Shown: positions 8,127-18,207, numbered from the stretch's first letter. The stretch: DNA of 64,000 nt from Nanobdellota archaeon (GCA_023133595.1 JAGLWF010000001.1:97693-161692); one strand, 5' to 3'. Notes: generated by a model not told the origin, from the letters alone. Program-made: numbers and translations.

Positions 8127-9764
8127 ATGTCCAATAAGAATTCAACTCTGATAAAATATAGTATACTTGCATTATTTATCATCTTTGTTCTACTGCGTCT
8201 ATTTGTTGATTCACCTATTGATTACATCAGTGGAGATGATGCAAAATTTCTAGGGCTAGCTAAAAACTTTCCAAACCATACTCTTCATGGAGATTTTCTG
8301 TATCTTGCACATGGACCGATCTTCCCGTACGCAATTAAATTTTTCAATTTATTTGTTGAAGATCATATTGCTGGGTTCTTTGTAGCATTCACAAGCAGTT
8401 TGATTATATTTCTCTTCATCATCCTTTTATTCAGATTATTCAACAAGGATTGGAATTGGATATTTTACTCATTATTAATATATTCTTTATCGGTATTCAA
8501 TATCACCCTTTCTCATGCGGTCTTAAAGGAGACTTTTTTCATGGTGCTGGCGTTAGCGTCAATCTATTTTTATTTGAGGGCAATAAAAATCTCATCAAGA
8601 AATCTCTGGCTTGCAAGCCTATTTGGCATATTGACGAGCATGATCTCTGATCATGTTATTTTTATCATTGCCATCCTTGTCTTAACTTTTATCATCTTCG
8701 CGTTCAAGCAGAAAATAACTGTTGGACAAAAAATTAAATTGATTGTCCCGATAGTCCTGACTATTATTTCCTACACTGCCTGGTTATTTGTAAGAATATA
8801 TGTGTATACACATCATACATTTCATCCTTCCGGGGGGGACGGTCTATTTGAATATGTCAGAAATTTTGGATGGAAACAGATAATCGCTCCTTTTTCATTC
8901 CCAGAAACCCTTAACTTTCATAGCATTGGCTTAAATCTGCATATAGAAGAAAGTATTTCAGCACTGGCTTATGTCATTGATATCTTTCCATTTTCAATAC
9001 CATTAGCCTTAAGAGCAGATACTGTTCATATCCTGCTTCAAACAAAATATCTTCTCTTCATCTTTCTTATCTACTTTCCGCTTGTAATCCTTATTGCTAT
9101 ACCAATTTTATACTCTCTTTACATCTTGCTAAAGAAGAAAACTATTTTTGATAATGTGAATCTGTATTTTATCTTGTTTCTGTTGATTGCTATATTTCCT
9201 GTTTTTAATCTCGCAGCGACAAGATATGGTGTTCTTGCAATAGTTCCAATCAGTTATTTTTTTGCCACTTCAGTATCATTTATCTTGAAGATTTTTCCAA
9301 GATTAGAGAAAATTATCCCGATCATAATCCTGATCGTTTTGCTAATTTCAACTACACTCTATGTGAGCAATAATCCTATCTTGTTTTTCGAACAGGAGAA
9401 ACTCGTTGAAACACAATCTGTTGCAGACTTTATCGAAACTCTCCCAGATGGAGCGGTGATGGCACAGATGGGATATTCACTTGAACTTGCTTATCTGCTT
9501 GATCAACCAGCATATGCATTGCCGTTTGATACAAATAGGTTAGAAATATTAATCCAGATGTTTGATATCAAGTATCTTGTTTACGGACAAAAATACTGGG
9601 CTCCAGTATCTGAAGGAGAGACAGAATGGGTTTTGAATTACGAGACTATCAAACATATCCAAGCTCATCCCGAGAGATTCAAGTTGTTAAAAATCATAAA
9701 AGAATATGATCCTGATAATAAGATTGTAGACGAATTATATGTATATTCTTTAAAAGAATCTTAA
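8127..9764 (+). CDS. Polytopic membrane protein, GT-C (GT39/ArnT-like) glycosyltransferase
   Basis: The 545-residue protein has about a dozen hydrophobic segments across residues 10-425 and a soluble C-terminal domain of about 110 residues. After TM1 the first external loop carries YISGDDAKFLGLAKN, an acidic pair in the place where GT-C enzymes such as ArnT and PMT keep their catalytic D/E. Such enzymes take sugar from a polyprenyl-phosphate donor outside the membrane. Donor synthases (DPM-like GT2 genes) follow directly. It is one of nine such proteins in the window. The donor and acceptor are unknown. Confidence 0.72.
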   Translation: MSNKNSTLIKYSILALFIIFVLLRLFVDSPIDYISGDDAKFLGLAKNFPNHTLHGDFLYLAHGPIFPYAIKFFNLFVEDHIAGFFVAFTSSLIIFLFIILLFRLFNKDWNWIFYSLLIYSLSVFNITLSHAVLKETFFMVLALASIYFYLRAIKISSRNLWLASLFGILTSMISDHVIFIIAILVLTFIIFAFKQKITVGQKIKLIVPIVLTIISYTAWLFVRIYVYTHHTFHPSGGDGLFEYVRNFGWKQIIAPFSFPETLNFHSIGLNLHIEESISALAYVIDIFPFSIPLALRADTVHILLQTKYLLFIFLIYFPLVILIAIPILYSLYILLKKKTIFDNVNLYFILFLLIAIFPVFNLAATRYGVLAIVPISYFFATSVSFILKIFPRLEKIIPIIILIVLLISTTLYVSNNPILFFEQEKLVETQSVADFIETLPDGAVMAQMGYSLELAYLLDQPAYALPFDTNRLEILIQMFDIKYLVYGQKYWAPVSEGETEWVLNYETIKHIQAHPERFKLLKIIKEYDPDNKIVDELYVYSLKES

Positions 9765-9815
9765 TTTCATAAAACACAAAAGTATTTAAATACCCCTATT
9801 TATCTTCATAATAAA

Positions 9816-10496
9816 ATGAAAAGAGAAAAAGTTACTTTATGCATTCCATGCTATCAAGAAGAGAAGACAATCGCAGAACTAATCGAAAGAGGAAAACCAT
9901 ACTGCAATCATGTTCTTGTCGTAGCCTCAAAAAAATCCAAAGATCGGACAGCTGAGATTGCAGCCAAATCTGGCGCAGAAGTTATTTACGATCATGGGAA
10001 AGGGAAAGGAGAGGCCTTGAGATGCGGCATAAGTCATGTAAAGGAAGGGATCATTGTATTCATGGATGCTGACGGTTCTCATATTCCTGAAGATATTCCG
10101 AAATTAGTAGAACCAATCCAGGAAGGAAAATCTGATCTTGTTATTGCTTCCAGGATGAGAGGCGGATCCGAAGAGATGTACGGAACAGTCGGACCTATTT
10201 TCAGACTGTTCGCTGGAGCGTTGATCACTTTAATCATAAACTTGAGGTTTGGCACAAACCTGTCAGAAAGCCAGAATGGTTTCAGGGCATTAAGGGTTGA
10301 TATGGCCAAAAAACTTAATCTGCAAGCAAATATTTTTGATATTGAAACTGAAATATTGATGAAAGCATTAAAAAAGAAATACAAAGTCTCAGATACTCCT
10401 AGTCGGGAACTGGAAAGGCGACACGGAGAATCCGGCATCAATGTGATCACAATGGGCTGGGTATGGGGATGGCGTATTTTGAAGAATTGGTTTTAA
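9816..10496 (+). CDS. DPM1-like GT2 (polyprenyl-phosphate sugar synthase-like)
   Basis: The 226-residue GT-A enzyme has TLCIPCYQEEKTIAEL, the LRCGISHVKEG segment, the metal-binding MDADGSH near residue 89, NGFRAL near 165 and a C-terminal GESGIN. The layout matches dolichol-phosphate mannosyl/glucosyl synthases that lack a C-terminal membrane anchor. ALITLIINLRFG is the interface helix pair that is usual in DPM. It would load a sugar from a nucleotide donor onto polyprenyl phosphate and so feed the GT-C proteins in this locus. The TATA-like AGTATTTAAATAC lies about 29 nt before the ATG. The next gene follows after 5 nt. Confidence 0.85.
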   Translation: MKREKVTLCIPCYQEEKTIAELIERGKPYCNHVLVVASKKSKDRTAEIAAKSGAEVIYDHGKGKGEALRCGISHVKEGIIVFMDADGSHIPEDIPKLVEPIQEGKSDLVIASRMRGGSEEMYGTVGPIFRLFAGALITLIINLRFGTNLSESQNGFRALRVDMAKKLNLQANIFDIETEILMKALKKKYKVSDTPSRELERRHGESGINVITMGWVWGWRILKNWF

Positions 10497-10501
10497 CGAA
10501 A

Positions 10502-11992
10502 ATGAAAGTACTATGCTTAAACCCCGGACCGTTAAAAGAAAAGGCAAAACAAAACGATCTACTAGTTAAAGAAGGAAGGTGCATGGAACGCAGTGGTGCA
10601 TGGGCTAATCTCAGGATGCCTATAACTCTTGCTTATATCTCTAATATTCTGAAGAAAGAAGGGCACGAAGTGAAATTAATTGATGATGTTGCTATGCAAT
10701 ACCTAAGAAAAGGTACTGATATGAATAAATTATTAGACGATTTTAAGCCCGATTTTGCAGTTCTTAACACTGCTATGCAGAGTGCTTTTGCTGAAGACAT
10801 GGATAATGCACGATTGATAAAAGACAAATCTCCAAATGCAACAATCGCATATATCGGAGTTGCACCAAGTCTGCTTGGAAAAGAAATTGTTCAGCAGGGT
10901 CCTGTTGACATCGCGATCAGACGAGAGCCAGAAGGAATAATTGCTGAATTGGCTAAAAAAATTGAGAATGGTGAAGACCTAAAAGATGTCAAAGGCATCA
11001 CTTATATCAAAGATAGAGGGGTTATGATCAATCCAGATAGTGATATTTTGGTTGACATGGATAAACTTCCTTATCCAGATTACGAAAATCTTCCTTTGGA
11101 CGCTTACAGAACACCAGTGGATAAAGAAATGCAGGTTTTGATTGAATCATCACGAGGGTGTCCACATAGATGCATATACTGCACAGGCGCTTCGTACTAT
11201 GGCCAGAAGTTCAGAGCACGCGATCCTAAGCATATTGTTGCTGAGATTGAGCATGTTCTAAAACTGGGCGTGAGAAGAGTCATCTTCTGGGCTGATACAT
11301 TCACATTAAACAAGAATTTTGTCATGGAACTATGCGATTTGATGATCCAGAAAGGAGTTAACAAGAAGTTCAAGTGGATAGTAAACAGCAGAGTAAACAC
11401 AGTGGATCTCGAGATGCTTAAGAAGATGGATGAAGCAGGATGTATGCTCATGGGTTTTGGAGTAGAAAATGGAAACCAGGAAATTTTAGATTATGTCAAC
11501 AAAGGAACCAAATTACAGGATGCGATAAATGCATTTAAATGGATAAGACAAACAAAAATCAGGGCAGCTGCGCATATTATCTTTGGATTAGCTCCGTTCG
11601 AGACCAAAGAGACAATACAAAAGACAATTAAATTTGTGAACAAGCTGAAACCTCATTATGCCAATTTTCATATTGCAACACCTTATCCTGGAACAAAGCT
11701 TTACGAGATTTACAACGAGAAAGGTTACCTCATCAATAAAGATTATAAATATCTTGAAAGTGCTCATGCAAATATCTCCTTGCCGCATTTGTCAGATCAG
11801 GAACTAGAATACTGGAGAAGCAAGGCATTTTTCAATTTCTTTTTCAGGCCGCGGATCATATTCCAGGAACTAAGAATGCTGCACAGCTTTAAAGAACTTA
11901 TTAATCTTGCCGGAAACGCTTATTGGTTCTTTGACGGTTGGATCAATGCAGGGAAAAAAATCAAGAAGAAAAAAGAAAGAGAGAATTCGTAA
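10502..11992 (+). CDS. B12-binding radical SAM protein
   Basis: The protein has 496 residues from the ATG at 10502 (MKVLCLNPG), 5 nt after the preceding stop; the ORF-track start overlaps the DPM-like gene. Residues 1-175 form a cobalamin-binding-like domain. The radical SAM domain begins at SSRGCPHRCIYC near residue 224, with the CxxxCxxC cluster site, and includes WADTFT and LMGFGVENG. The C-terminal 80 residues form a helical tail. The family (BchE/HpnP/methylthiotransferase-like) does radical methylations and ring chemistry. In this setting a lipid or sugar is the likely substrate, which is inference. Two relatives occur at 24368 and 35147. The stop lies 2 nt from the convergent gene. Confidence 0.87.
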   Translation: MKVLCLNPGPLKEKAKQNDLLVKEGRCMERSGAWANLRMPITLAYISNILKKEGHEVKLIDDVAMQYLRKGTDMNKLLDDFKPDFAVLNTAMQSAFAEDMDNARLIKDKSPNATIAYIGVAPSLLGKEIVQQGPVDIAIRREPEGIIAELAKKIENGEDLKDVKGITYIKDRGVMINPDSDILVDMDKLPYPDYENLPLDAYRTPVDKEMQVLIESSRGCPHRCIYCTGASYYGQKFRARDPKHIVAEIEHVLKLGVRRVIFWADTFTLNKNFVMELCDLMIQKGVNKKFKWIVNSRVNTVDLEMLKKMDEAGCMLMGFGVENGNQEILDYVNKGTKLQDAINAFKWIRQTKIRAAAHIIFGLAPFETKETIQKTIKFVNKLKPHYANFHIATPYPGTKLYEIYNEKGYLINKDYKYLESAHANISLPHLSDQELEYWRSKAFFNFFFRPRIIFQELRMLHSFKELINLAGNAYWFFDGWINAGKKIKKKKERENS

Positions 11993-11994
11993 AT

Positions 11995-13656
11995 CTATTT
12001 TTGCATACTGCAGTCAAATATAAATCCTAAAGAAATTCCTTTGTCCTCGAATTGCTTCTGCAACGTGCATTTGTTAGAAAGTTCTTTCCAAAGTAAACTG
12101 TTTTTATCCAGAGTCGGGAAATCCACGATGACAACATGACTTTGGGATCCAATTACTTCTGCAACTCTAGCCTCATCATTCTCTATGCCAAAATCAAGTA
12201 TTTCAATTTCCGAATATTTGTCTTCTAAATAATATCTTGCAGCATAATTCCGAAAGTAGAACAATGGCTGCTTTAAGTCCATTTGATTTGCATAATCATA
12301 AACATCCTTGCTCAAATGATTTATATCTGGGTTTGTTGAATTGACAATAAGTTCCTGTGCCATAAAAATGTTGTATGAAAAAGCAATAGCAAAGAATAAT
12401 ACAAAGAATGTGCTTGCTATCTTCTTCTTGTTCTTGAAAGAATAAATCAGATGCAGTAATAAGAATACAGCTGAGAGGATAAACGAGTACGCAATTCCGC
12501 TGAACAGAAGGTACATCCCTGCTGGACCCTGATCTCCTGTAAAAGGCATATAGATGTTCCAATCCAAACTTTTAACAGCTGAGATGAACTCTGTCTTTGG
12601 ATAGAACGGAAGGAAATCTCCTCCCCGAAGATTGATGAAAAAGAGAAAGCCTGTGAAGAGAATAAATACTATCAAAAAAAGAGCAAGATGTTTTCTATTG
12701 AACTTAAAACCCGAAATATAGCTTGCACCTAAAATACAAATTGCCGGAAGGAAGACAAAGAAATATCTCTCAAGCGGCCTGAAATTTTCCTGGATTATGA
12801 ATGTGAAGAAAAGAAATGGAATCCAGATCCAAAGATGCATCAAAATTTCAGATCTTTTGAATTTGATCAGTTTCAGCAGATAAAGGCCGATGAACAAAGG
12901 ACCCATCCATAGAAAAGCCAGGACATATTGTATCAATAGCAATGCTAGGTTAAGTCCTTCTCCGAAAAAAACCCTGTTATGCTGCAAAGTAACAATAAAA
13001 TATGAAAAGTCTGTCAGATATGCAAGTATTGGAAAGATTGAAAATATTAAAATCGAGATTAGGATCAGGATTGAAAACTGCTTGATGATTGCAATAATCT
13101 TATGCTTTTGGAATAGGGCATATAGTCCCAGGATGGGGATTAAAAGAACAGCGTTATATTTTGTAAGCATTGCCAATCCAAAAGCAATTCCTGTTAGATA
13201 CAGCCATTTGTTATCACTGGTTTTGTCGAATTTTACATAACAAGCTATTGTCAGGATATAATAAAAAGTTAGGAATGCGCCATCAAAAGATATTGATGTT
13301 GAGCCAAGCATATGCCAGGCGCTGAATCCTAACAATCCTGCAGCCCAAATCGCTGTTTTTTTGTCGTAGAGCGCCTTTGCAAGAAGATATACTAAAACAA
13401 TTGAAAATAAGCCAAATATGAGCGATGTGAGCCTGATTCCAGGGATATTAACACCTGTAAACCAGGTGACGAACGTGCGTGTCCATGTTGTTCCTGGAGC
13501 TATCCCTGTCCATTTATCAAAGCCTGCAGAGCTATGCACCTGGACTGCGCGGGTCTGGACATACTCGTCGAAAGCAATTGTATGATTTAGAAGCAACAAT
13601 CTTAGAACTATCGAGATCAGGATGATCACAAGCAGTATTTTCTGATACTTGTCCAT
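11995..13656 (-). CDS. GT-C (GT39/PMT_2-like) membrane glycosyltransferase
   Basis: The 553-residue protein has roughly twelve hydrophobic segments. After TM1 comes IAFDEYVQTRAVQVH with the DE pair typical of ArnT/PMT_2 enzymes, then PGIRLTSLIFGL, which is the classic second-loop segment, and LTKYNAVLLIP. The C-terminal 90 residues form a soluble domain. It would use a polyprenyl-phosphate sugar at the outer face of the membrane. The TATA box TTTATAAATC (13679-13688, minus) is about 28 nt before the ATG, so the mRNA should be leaderless. It is divergent from the methyltransferase at 13730. Confidence 0.82.
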   Translation of the reverse strand: MDKYQKILLVIILISIVLRLLLLNHTIAFDEYVQTRAVQVHSSAGFDKWTGIAPGTTWTRTFVTWFTGVNIPGIRLTSLIFGLFSIVLVYLLAKALYDKKTAIWAAGLLGFSAWHMLGSTSISFDGAFLTFYYILTIACYVKFDKTSDNKWLYLTGIAFGLAMLTKYNAVLLIPILGLYALFQKHKIIAIIKQFSILILISILIFSIFPILAYLTDFSYFIVTLQHNRVFFGEGLNLALLLIQYVLAFLWMGPLFIGLYLLKLIKFKRSEILMHLWIWIPFLFFTFIIQENFRPLERYFFVFLPAICILGASYISGFKFNRKHLALFLIVFILFTGFLFFINLRGGDFLPFYPKTEFISAVKSLDWNIYMPFTGDQGPAGMYLLFSGIAYSFILSAVFLLLHLIYSFKNKKKIASTFFVLFFAIAFSYNIFMAQELIVNSTNPDINHLSKDVYDYANQMDLKQPLFYFRNYAARYYLEDKYSEIEILDFGIENDEARVAEVIGSQSHVVIVDFPTLDKNSLLWKELSNKCTLQKQFEDKGISLGFIFDCSMQK

Positions 13657-13678
13657 AGAGGAATTGTTAAATTGCTTT

Positions 13679-13709
13679 TTTATAAATCTTTTGTTAACAT
13701 TTAAATAAA
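13679..13709. promoter_or_regulatory. Divergent TATA boxes between 11995 and 13730 genes
   Basis: The minus-strand box GATTTATAAA (13679-13688) and the plus-strand box CATTTAAATAA (13699-13709) lie 28 and 26 nt from their start codons. Both transcripts should be leaderless. Confidence 0.65.
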
Positions 13710-13729
13710 ACTAGAAATTTGAGCTTGCT

Positions 13730-14281
13730 ATGGAATTTACCTTAAAATACAGGGGCCGAACAATCATCAGAGCAATAGCTCCATTCATCTCCATAGATAA
13801 ACAAATATTGGACATTGGATGCGGGAACGGAGTCGTGTCTGACCAGATTCAAAAGCATTTTAGATGCGATCTTGTCGGAACTGACATTCAAAGTTACTTG
13901 AAAAAGAATATCAAATTCAGACATATGAGCAAAAAGGATGCTCTCGATTTCAAAGACAAGGAATTTTATCTCGGTTTATTTATCGATGTCCTGCACCACA
14001 TCCCTTTCGAAATCCAGAGTAAACTAATAAAAGATGCTCTGCGTGTCTGTTCTGAAGTTATAATAATCGAAGTAAAACCTACATTGACTGCTAAAGCAAT
14101 AGATTACCTGATCAATCAGATCCATAATCCAGAGATGCCGATCCTTCTTACCCATAGAACAAAAAGAAACTGGATAAAATTATTCAAGGCTAATAACATC
14201 TCTTTTAAATCTTATAAAGTAAAGAAGCCTATCTTTTTCTATCCTGTCTCTAACTATTTGTTCCATATTAAATCCAAATAA
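13730..14281 (+). CDS. Small class I SAM-dependent methyltransferase
   Basis: The 183-residue protein has a Rossmann methyltransferase core: QILDIGCGNGVVS near residue 25, LVGTDIQSY near 47 and LFIDVLHHIP near 83. It is short for the family and has only a small substrate-binding part at the C-terminus. Its position among glycan genes suggests sugar or lipid methylation, but the substrate is unknown. It is transcribed alone from a TATA box 26 nt upstream. Confidence 0.82.
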   Translation: MEFTLKYRGRTIIRAIAPFISIDKQILDIGCGNGVVSDQIQKHFRCDLVGTDIQSYLKKNIKFRHMSKKDALDFKDKEFYLGLFIDVLHHIPFEIQSKLIKDALRVCSEVIIIEVKPTLTAKAIDYLINQIHNPEMPILLTHRTKRNWIKLFKANNISFKSYKVKKPIFFYPVSNYLFHIKSK

Positions 14282-14402
14282 GATAAAGTTTGTTCTGTTG
14301 ATTTATAAAGAGTTGAAAATACCTGAAAGTATCTTCTATATTTTTGAAATATCTAAAAATCTGATGCAAAGATTTAAATAATGATTTAAAGGATATCCTT
14401 GA
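14282..14402. other. 121-nt intergenic region with a promoter only
   Basis: The only element I can support is the TATA-like GATTTAAATA at 14371-14380, about 27 nt before the ATG at 14403. The rest is AT-rich. A UGAUG sequence near 14361 recalls a C box but has no D box or terminal stem. Confidence 0.5.
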
Positions 14403-15332
14403 ATGGATATTTCAATCGTAGTTCCAGTCCTTAATGAACAAAGAAATGTTTCAATACTTACCAGAGTTATAGATCAAGTAATGAAGAAAAATAAATTTTC
14501 TTACGAGATCATATTTATAGACGATGGAAGCACAGATAAAACATATCTTGAATTAAAACGTATTCATTCAAAAAATAAGAATGTTAAAGTGATTAAATTC
14601 AGAAAAAACTTTTCAAAGACTCCGGCATATGTTGCGGCTTTTGAGAGAGTCAAAGGAGACATTATTATCAGTATGGACGGAGATTTGCAAAATGATCCTA
14701 GGGATATTCCAAGGTTTGTCGCAAAAATAAGAGAAGGATATGATTTAGTTGGGGGTTGGAGAATAAGGAGAAAAGATCTTTTTATTTCTAAAAAACTTCC
14801 TTCAAAAATTTATAACTGGATGAGTAAAAAGATAACCAAAGTTCAATTACATGATTCTGATTGTGGATTTAGAGCAATGAAAAATTATGCCCTACAAAAC
14901 ATTAAACTTTACGGAGAAATGCATCGTTATATTCCTATGCTCTTCCTAGCAAAGGGATACAAGCTCGGAGAGATTCCAGTAAGACATCATAAAAGAAAGT
15001 ACGGCAAAACAAAATATGGACTTAAAAGAATAGTTAAAGGTACTTTTGATTTGTTATTCCTGAAATTCTGGATTGATTATTCTACCCGACCTCTGCATAT
15101 TTTTGGGATATTGGGTATTTTTTGCTTTGTATTAGGTTTTTTAATATTCCTGTATAATATTATCAAATATGGAATTTTTCTTTCAATGGGACCTACCCTG
15201 ATCTTTTCTGGTATTGTACTGTTAATGGGAATTCAGTTTATTGTTCTGGGAATTCTAGGCGAAATGTTGACCCGGACATACTATGAAAGAACCAATGAAA
15301 AGTTTTATGAAATAGAAGAAATTCTTAAGTGA
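14403..15332 (+). CDS. GtrB/ArnC-like polyprenyl-phosphate glycosyltransferase with two C-terminal TM segments
   Basis: The 309-residue protein has a DPM-type GT2 domain (SIVVPVLNEQRNVSIL, IIFIDDGSTDKTYLEL, ISMDGDLQNDPRDIP, DSDCGFRAM). Two membrane segments follow at about residues 226-250 and 262-288, with a short cytosolic tail. This is the layout of GtrB, ArnC and DPMS of the membrane-anchored type. It would make a polyprenyl-phosphate hexose donor on the cytosolic face for one of the GT-C enzymes. It is followed after 4 nt by a radical SAM gene and then a GT-C gene, so these three may form a donor - modification - transfer module. Confidence 0.88.
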   Translation: MDISIVVPVLNEQRNVSILTRVIDQVMKKNKFSYEIIFIDDGSTDKTYLELKRIHSKNKNVKVIKFRKNFSKTPAYVAAFERVKGDIIISMDGDLQNDPRDIPRFVAKIREGYDLVGGWRIRRKDLFISKKLPSKIYNWMSKKITKVQLHDSDCGFRAMKNYALQNIKLYGEMHRYIPMLFLAKGYKLGEIPVRHHKRKYGKTKYGLKRIVKGTFDLLFLKFWIDYSTRPLHIFGILGIFCFVLGFLIFLYNIIKYGIFLSMGPTLIFSGIVLLMGIQFIVLGILGEMLTRTYYERTNEKFYEIEEILK

Positions 15333-15336
15333 AATA

Positions 15337-16329
15337 ATGAGATATTCAATTGCCCGGGCCGGAGTATCATATGTCACTAGTATTCTTAAGACAAAAATCA
15401 AACCAGTACCTATCTCTGCAAATCTCTTCTATACCCGACTCTGCAATCTGAAGTGCGATTATTGCGGGGTAATCAAAAAGATGCCAAATAAAGAGCTTTC
15501 TTTAGAAGAGTGGAAAGAATGTTCTGATGTTCTTTATTCATTAGGAAATCGTTTTATTAGCATCACAGGAGGGGAACCGCTTATACGCAGAGATCTTCCA
15601 GATTTTATCAAATATCTATCTAAGAAACCACGCCTAATTTCTCTGGTCACAAACGGAACTCTGTTGACAGAAGAAAAATTGAAAGAAATTGCAAAAGCAG
15701 GTGTTATGAGCATTGGATTATCAACACAATCCTTCATCCCAGGTGCTCACGTAAAGAGCCAGAGAACAGAATTGTTCGATCTGTTATTAGAATATCAAAA
15801 GAAGTATAAATTTGAGATCAGCGCACTCATAACCATAACAAAAAAAAATTATAAAGAAGTTCCTCATATTGTCAAATATCTAAGCAGTCTTGGTGTCAGG
15901 ATCAGTCCAAATATGGTAACTTCTGGAAAAGAAGATTATTGGTGGTTCCGGGGGAATTGTTCTCATCTTCAATTTGACACTAAATCTTTGCCGGGTCTCA
16001 TTAAAGTTATCAAGTATCTTGTTGCACTAAAGAGAAAAGGGAAGATAACTTATTCTGAGGATTACCTGTGGAAATTAATACAGCAATCAAGAGGAGATTA
16101 CTGGTGGCCCTGCGAAGTCGGAAAAACCTATCTCAGCATCAATAGTGACGGAAAGATCATGCCATGCCAGGATCTTCCACCGAGCAATATCCATTACAGG
16201 GATCTTAAGAAACACTATCCTCTTAAAGCTCCGCAATGCTCTGGCTGTCTTTGGCCCTGCTACTATGATGAGCAGTTCAAGAAAGATCATTTTTTTAAAT
16301 ATATCAGAGAATTAATCAAATTGATCTAA
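15337..16329 (+). CDS. Radical SAM protein with C-terminal Cys-rich (SPASM-like) region
   Basis: The 330-residue protein has a radical SAM core with CNLKCDYC (CxxxCxxC, about residues 33-40) and ITGGEPLIRRDL near 72. The C-terminal region has CEVGKTYLSINSDGKIMPCQDL and CSGCLWPC, consistent with an auxiliary iron-sulfur cluster domain of SPASM/twitch type. There is no B12-binding domain, unlike the three other radical SAM genes here. SPASM enzymes modify peptides or sugars or act on lipids (HpnH-like). With the GtrB-like gene 4 nt upstream, a role in modifying a lipid-linked sugar is plausible but not shown. Confidence 0.82.
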   Translation: MRYSIARAGVSYVTSILKTKIKPVPISANLFYTRLCNLKCDYCGVIKKMPNKELSLEEWKECSDVLYSLGNRFISITGGEPLIRRDLPDFIKYLSKKPRLISLVTNGTLLTEEKLKEIAKAGVMSIGLSTQSFIPGAHVKSQRTELFDLLLEYQKKYKFEISALITITKKNYKEVPHIVKYLSSLGVRISPNMVTSGKEDYWWFRGNCSHLQFDTKSLPGLIKVIKYLVALKRKGKITYSEDYLWKLIQQSRGDYWWPCEVGKTYLSINSDGKIMPCQDLPPSNIHYRDLKKHYPLKAPQCSGCLWPCYYDEQFKKDHFFKYIRELIKLI

Positions 16330-16368
16330 GGCAAAAGATATATAAAGCTCTCCTGGTTGAGGATATGT

Positions 16369-18207
16369 ATGCGGTCAAACAAGAAAACTCTCATATTTTT
16401 GGTCGTTGCGTTACTTCTATTCCTATTACTATTGCCATTGATCCAACACACAGTCTCTTTTTGGCCAACTGATAAAGTTGCATATGCTTATCCTTGTCTT
16501 GATTTTTTGAAAGAAGGGACATTGTTCACTGACCAGCCTTACTGCGGGCAGGGAAGTGCGTTATATGTATTTCTATATTTAACTCGAATTATTACTGGCG
16601 GTGCGTTTTCTTATGCTGTTTATTTGATTATCTTTCTCGCTATGAACCTGCATATGTTATTCATGATAAGCCGGATGGCTGAAAAGGAAAGTGGAAAAGC
16701 AGAATATCTTTTTGTCTTAATATTTTATACTGCTCTCATCTATCTGTTCGCAAGAAATATCAGCAGCCTTCTTGCAGCATATTTTATCCTTGTCGGTTTT
16801 TATATCACATTATATTCTTCATTAAAATACAGAAATATTATCGGGCCGGCTTTGGTCACATTAGGGCCATTGACAAAAACAAATGCTCTAGTGGTCTTTG
16901 GAGTTATTGTTGTTTATATAATCTATAAAGCAATTCAGCTGAAGTTCATTGACGGTAAATTTACGGTCAAGAAAGGATTATTGAAGAATTGTTTGCCTCC
17001 AATTCTTAGTATCTTAGCGATTTTCTTTCTGCCGAGATTGATCTGGTCAGGATCGATAAGATATACATTTGGAATGCAGGCTTATGCGATCACAGTAGGG
17101 TATACTGAAACAATACTAAAGCTTATCAGTACTTTTCAGATCAATTCTGGAACTGTCTTCTTTGGCATCTTGATGTTACTATCATTATATGTTCTTTTCA
17201 AATACAAACTACGTGAACCTTTTTCTATAATAACATTCATTTCTGTCGGAGCATTATTCATCACATTGTTCAGGCAAACTGGTTTTAATGAACAGGGGCT
17301 CATTTTTGCAATTAGTAGAATTGATTACTATCTTGTAAGTCTGCCTTTTTTTATTATTGCCATGGTAAAATTAAAACAAAAAATATTATTAAATAAGAAT
17401 AAATTGATTTTCCTTATTTTAACTATTGCGTTTATTTTATTCCTCAGCATTCCAATCGAATTGATTGTTTCAGAACAGGATGTTCTCTCTCTTCAAAAGG
17501 ATTTGGATGTTCCATTCTCTTTTATCCCGCCACAGAAAGACCGCATACTTATTGAAACCCACCAAGGTTTTGAACCCCGGTTTGAAGGATATTATGAACC
17601 TGAGGCAGAAATTGAACTCGTACCCCCTAAAGAAAAATGGTTCTACGGAGATCCAGATTCTGTGATCTTGGATAAACTCGAAAAGATGGGCGTGACTAAG
17701 AGGGAAAAATGGAGAAATCTCACTGATGAAAAAGTATATCAAGAGACGTTTGCAAAATTAAGTAGCGATGCATATTCTTTGATAGTGGTAGGACCTCCAA
17801 AATGGACAATATTACTTCCAATGGTGCAGACTGCAAACAATATAAAACAATATTGTACAATAATACTTCCAGACTTCCATTTTCCAACACAGCAAGGGAT
17901 GCACGAGACATATCTATTATTTCGTGAAAAAGAGGGATGCGATGTTATGCGTCCCAAACTCAATAATTATTTTGAAAAGTCGTTTGATGACATCTGCAAA
18001 AGAAGTCCTTTTGTCGCCAATAATATTGTAAAAGCTGTAATGGGAAAACAAGGTCTCGCACTTCCAGAATGTACCCGCAAAACAGATTCTCTACGATATT
18101 ATACTCGGTATAGCTACCATTTCAGATTATTCTCTCTGATAATCGGAATCATATTAACTCTTTTATGTTTATTCAACTATAATTCTAAACAAGCTCAAAA
18201 ATCTTAA
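16369..18207 (+). CDS. Polytopic membrane protein, GT-C-like
   Basis: The protein has 612 residues from the ATG at 16369. The ORF-track start at 16357 is a TTG; the ATG stands 27 nt after a TATATAAAG box (16337-16347). About twelve hydrophobic segments fill residues 8-370, then comes a soluble domain of about 190 residues and a last TM near 590. The external loop after TM1 has FWPTDKVAYAYPC with a single acidic residue, and LTKTNALVVFG is the usual GT39 stretch. It is a divergent GT-C candidate; a flippase or polymerase role cannot be excluded. The large soluble domain ahead of a final TM is unusual among the nine paralogs. Confidence 0.65.
   Translation: MRSNKKTLIFLVVALLLFLLLLPLIQHTVSFWPTDKVAYAYPCLDFLKEGTLFTDQPYCGQGSALYVFLYLTRIITGGAFSYAVYLIIFLAMNLHMLFMISRMAEKESGKAEYLFVLIFYTALIYLFARNISSLLAAYFILVGFYITLYSSLKYRNIIGPALVTLGPLTKTNALVVFGVIVVYIIYKAIQLKFIDGKFTVKKGLLKNCLPPILSILAIFFLPRLIWSGSIRYTFGMQAYAITVGYTETILKLISTFQINSGTVFFGILMLLSLYVLFKYKLREPFSIITFISVGALFITLFRQTGFNEQGLIFAISRIDYYLVSLPFFIIAMVKLKQKILLNKNKLIFLILTIAFILFLSIPIELIVSEQDVLSLQKDLDVPFSFIPPQKDRILIETHQGFEPRFEGYYEPEAEIELVPPKEKWFYGDPDSVILDKLEKMGVTKREKWRNLTDEKVYQETFAKLSSDAYSLIVVGPPKWTILLPMVQTANNIKQYCTIILPDFHFPTQQGMHETYLLFREKEGCDVMRPKLNNYFEKSFDDICKRSPFVANNIVKAVMGKQGLALPECTRKTDSLRYYTRYSYHFRLFSLIIGIILTLLCLFNYNSKQAQKS

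Noticed and set aside
10079-10450. 123-residue minus-strand ORF
   Set aside because: It lies antisense to the DPM-like GT2 gene, which has all family motifs.
14341-14402. Possible C box (TGATG) upstream of the 14403 gene
   Set aside because: No D box, no terminal stem and a promoter in the same place.
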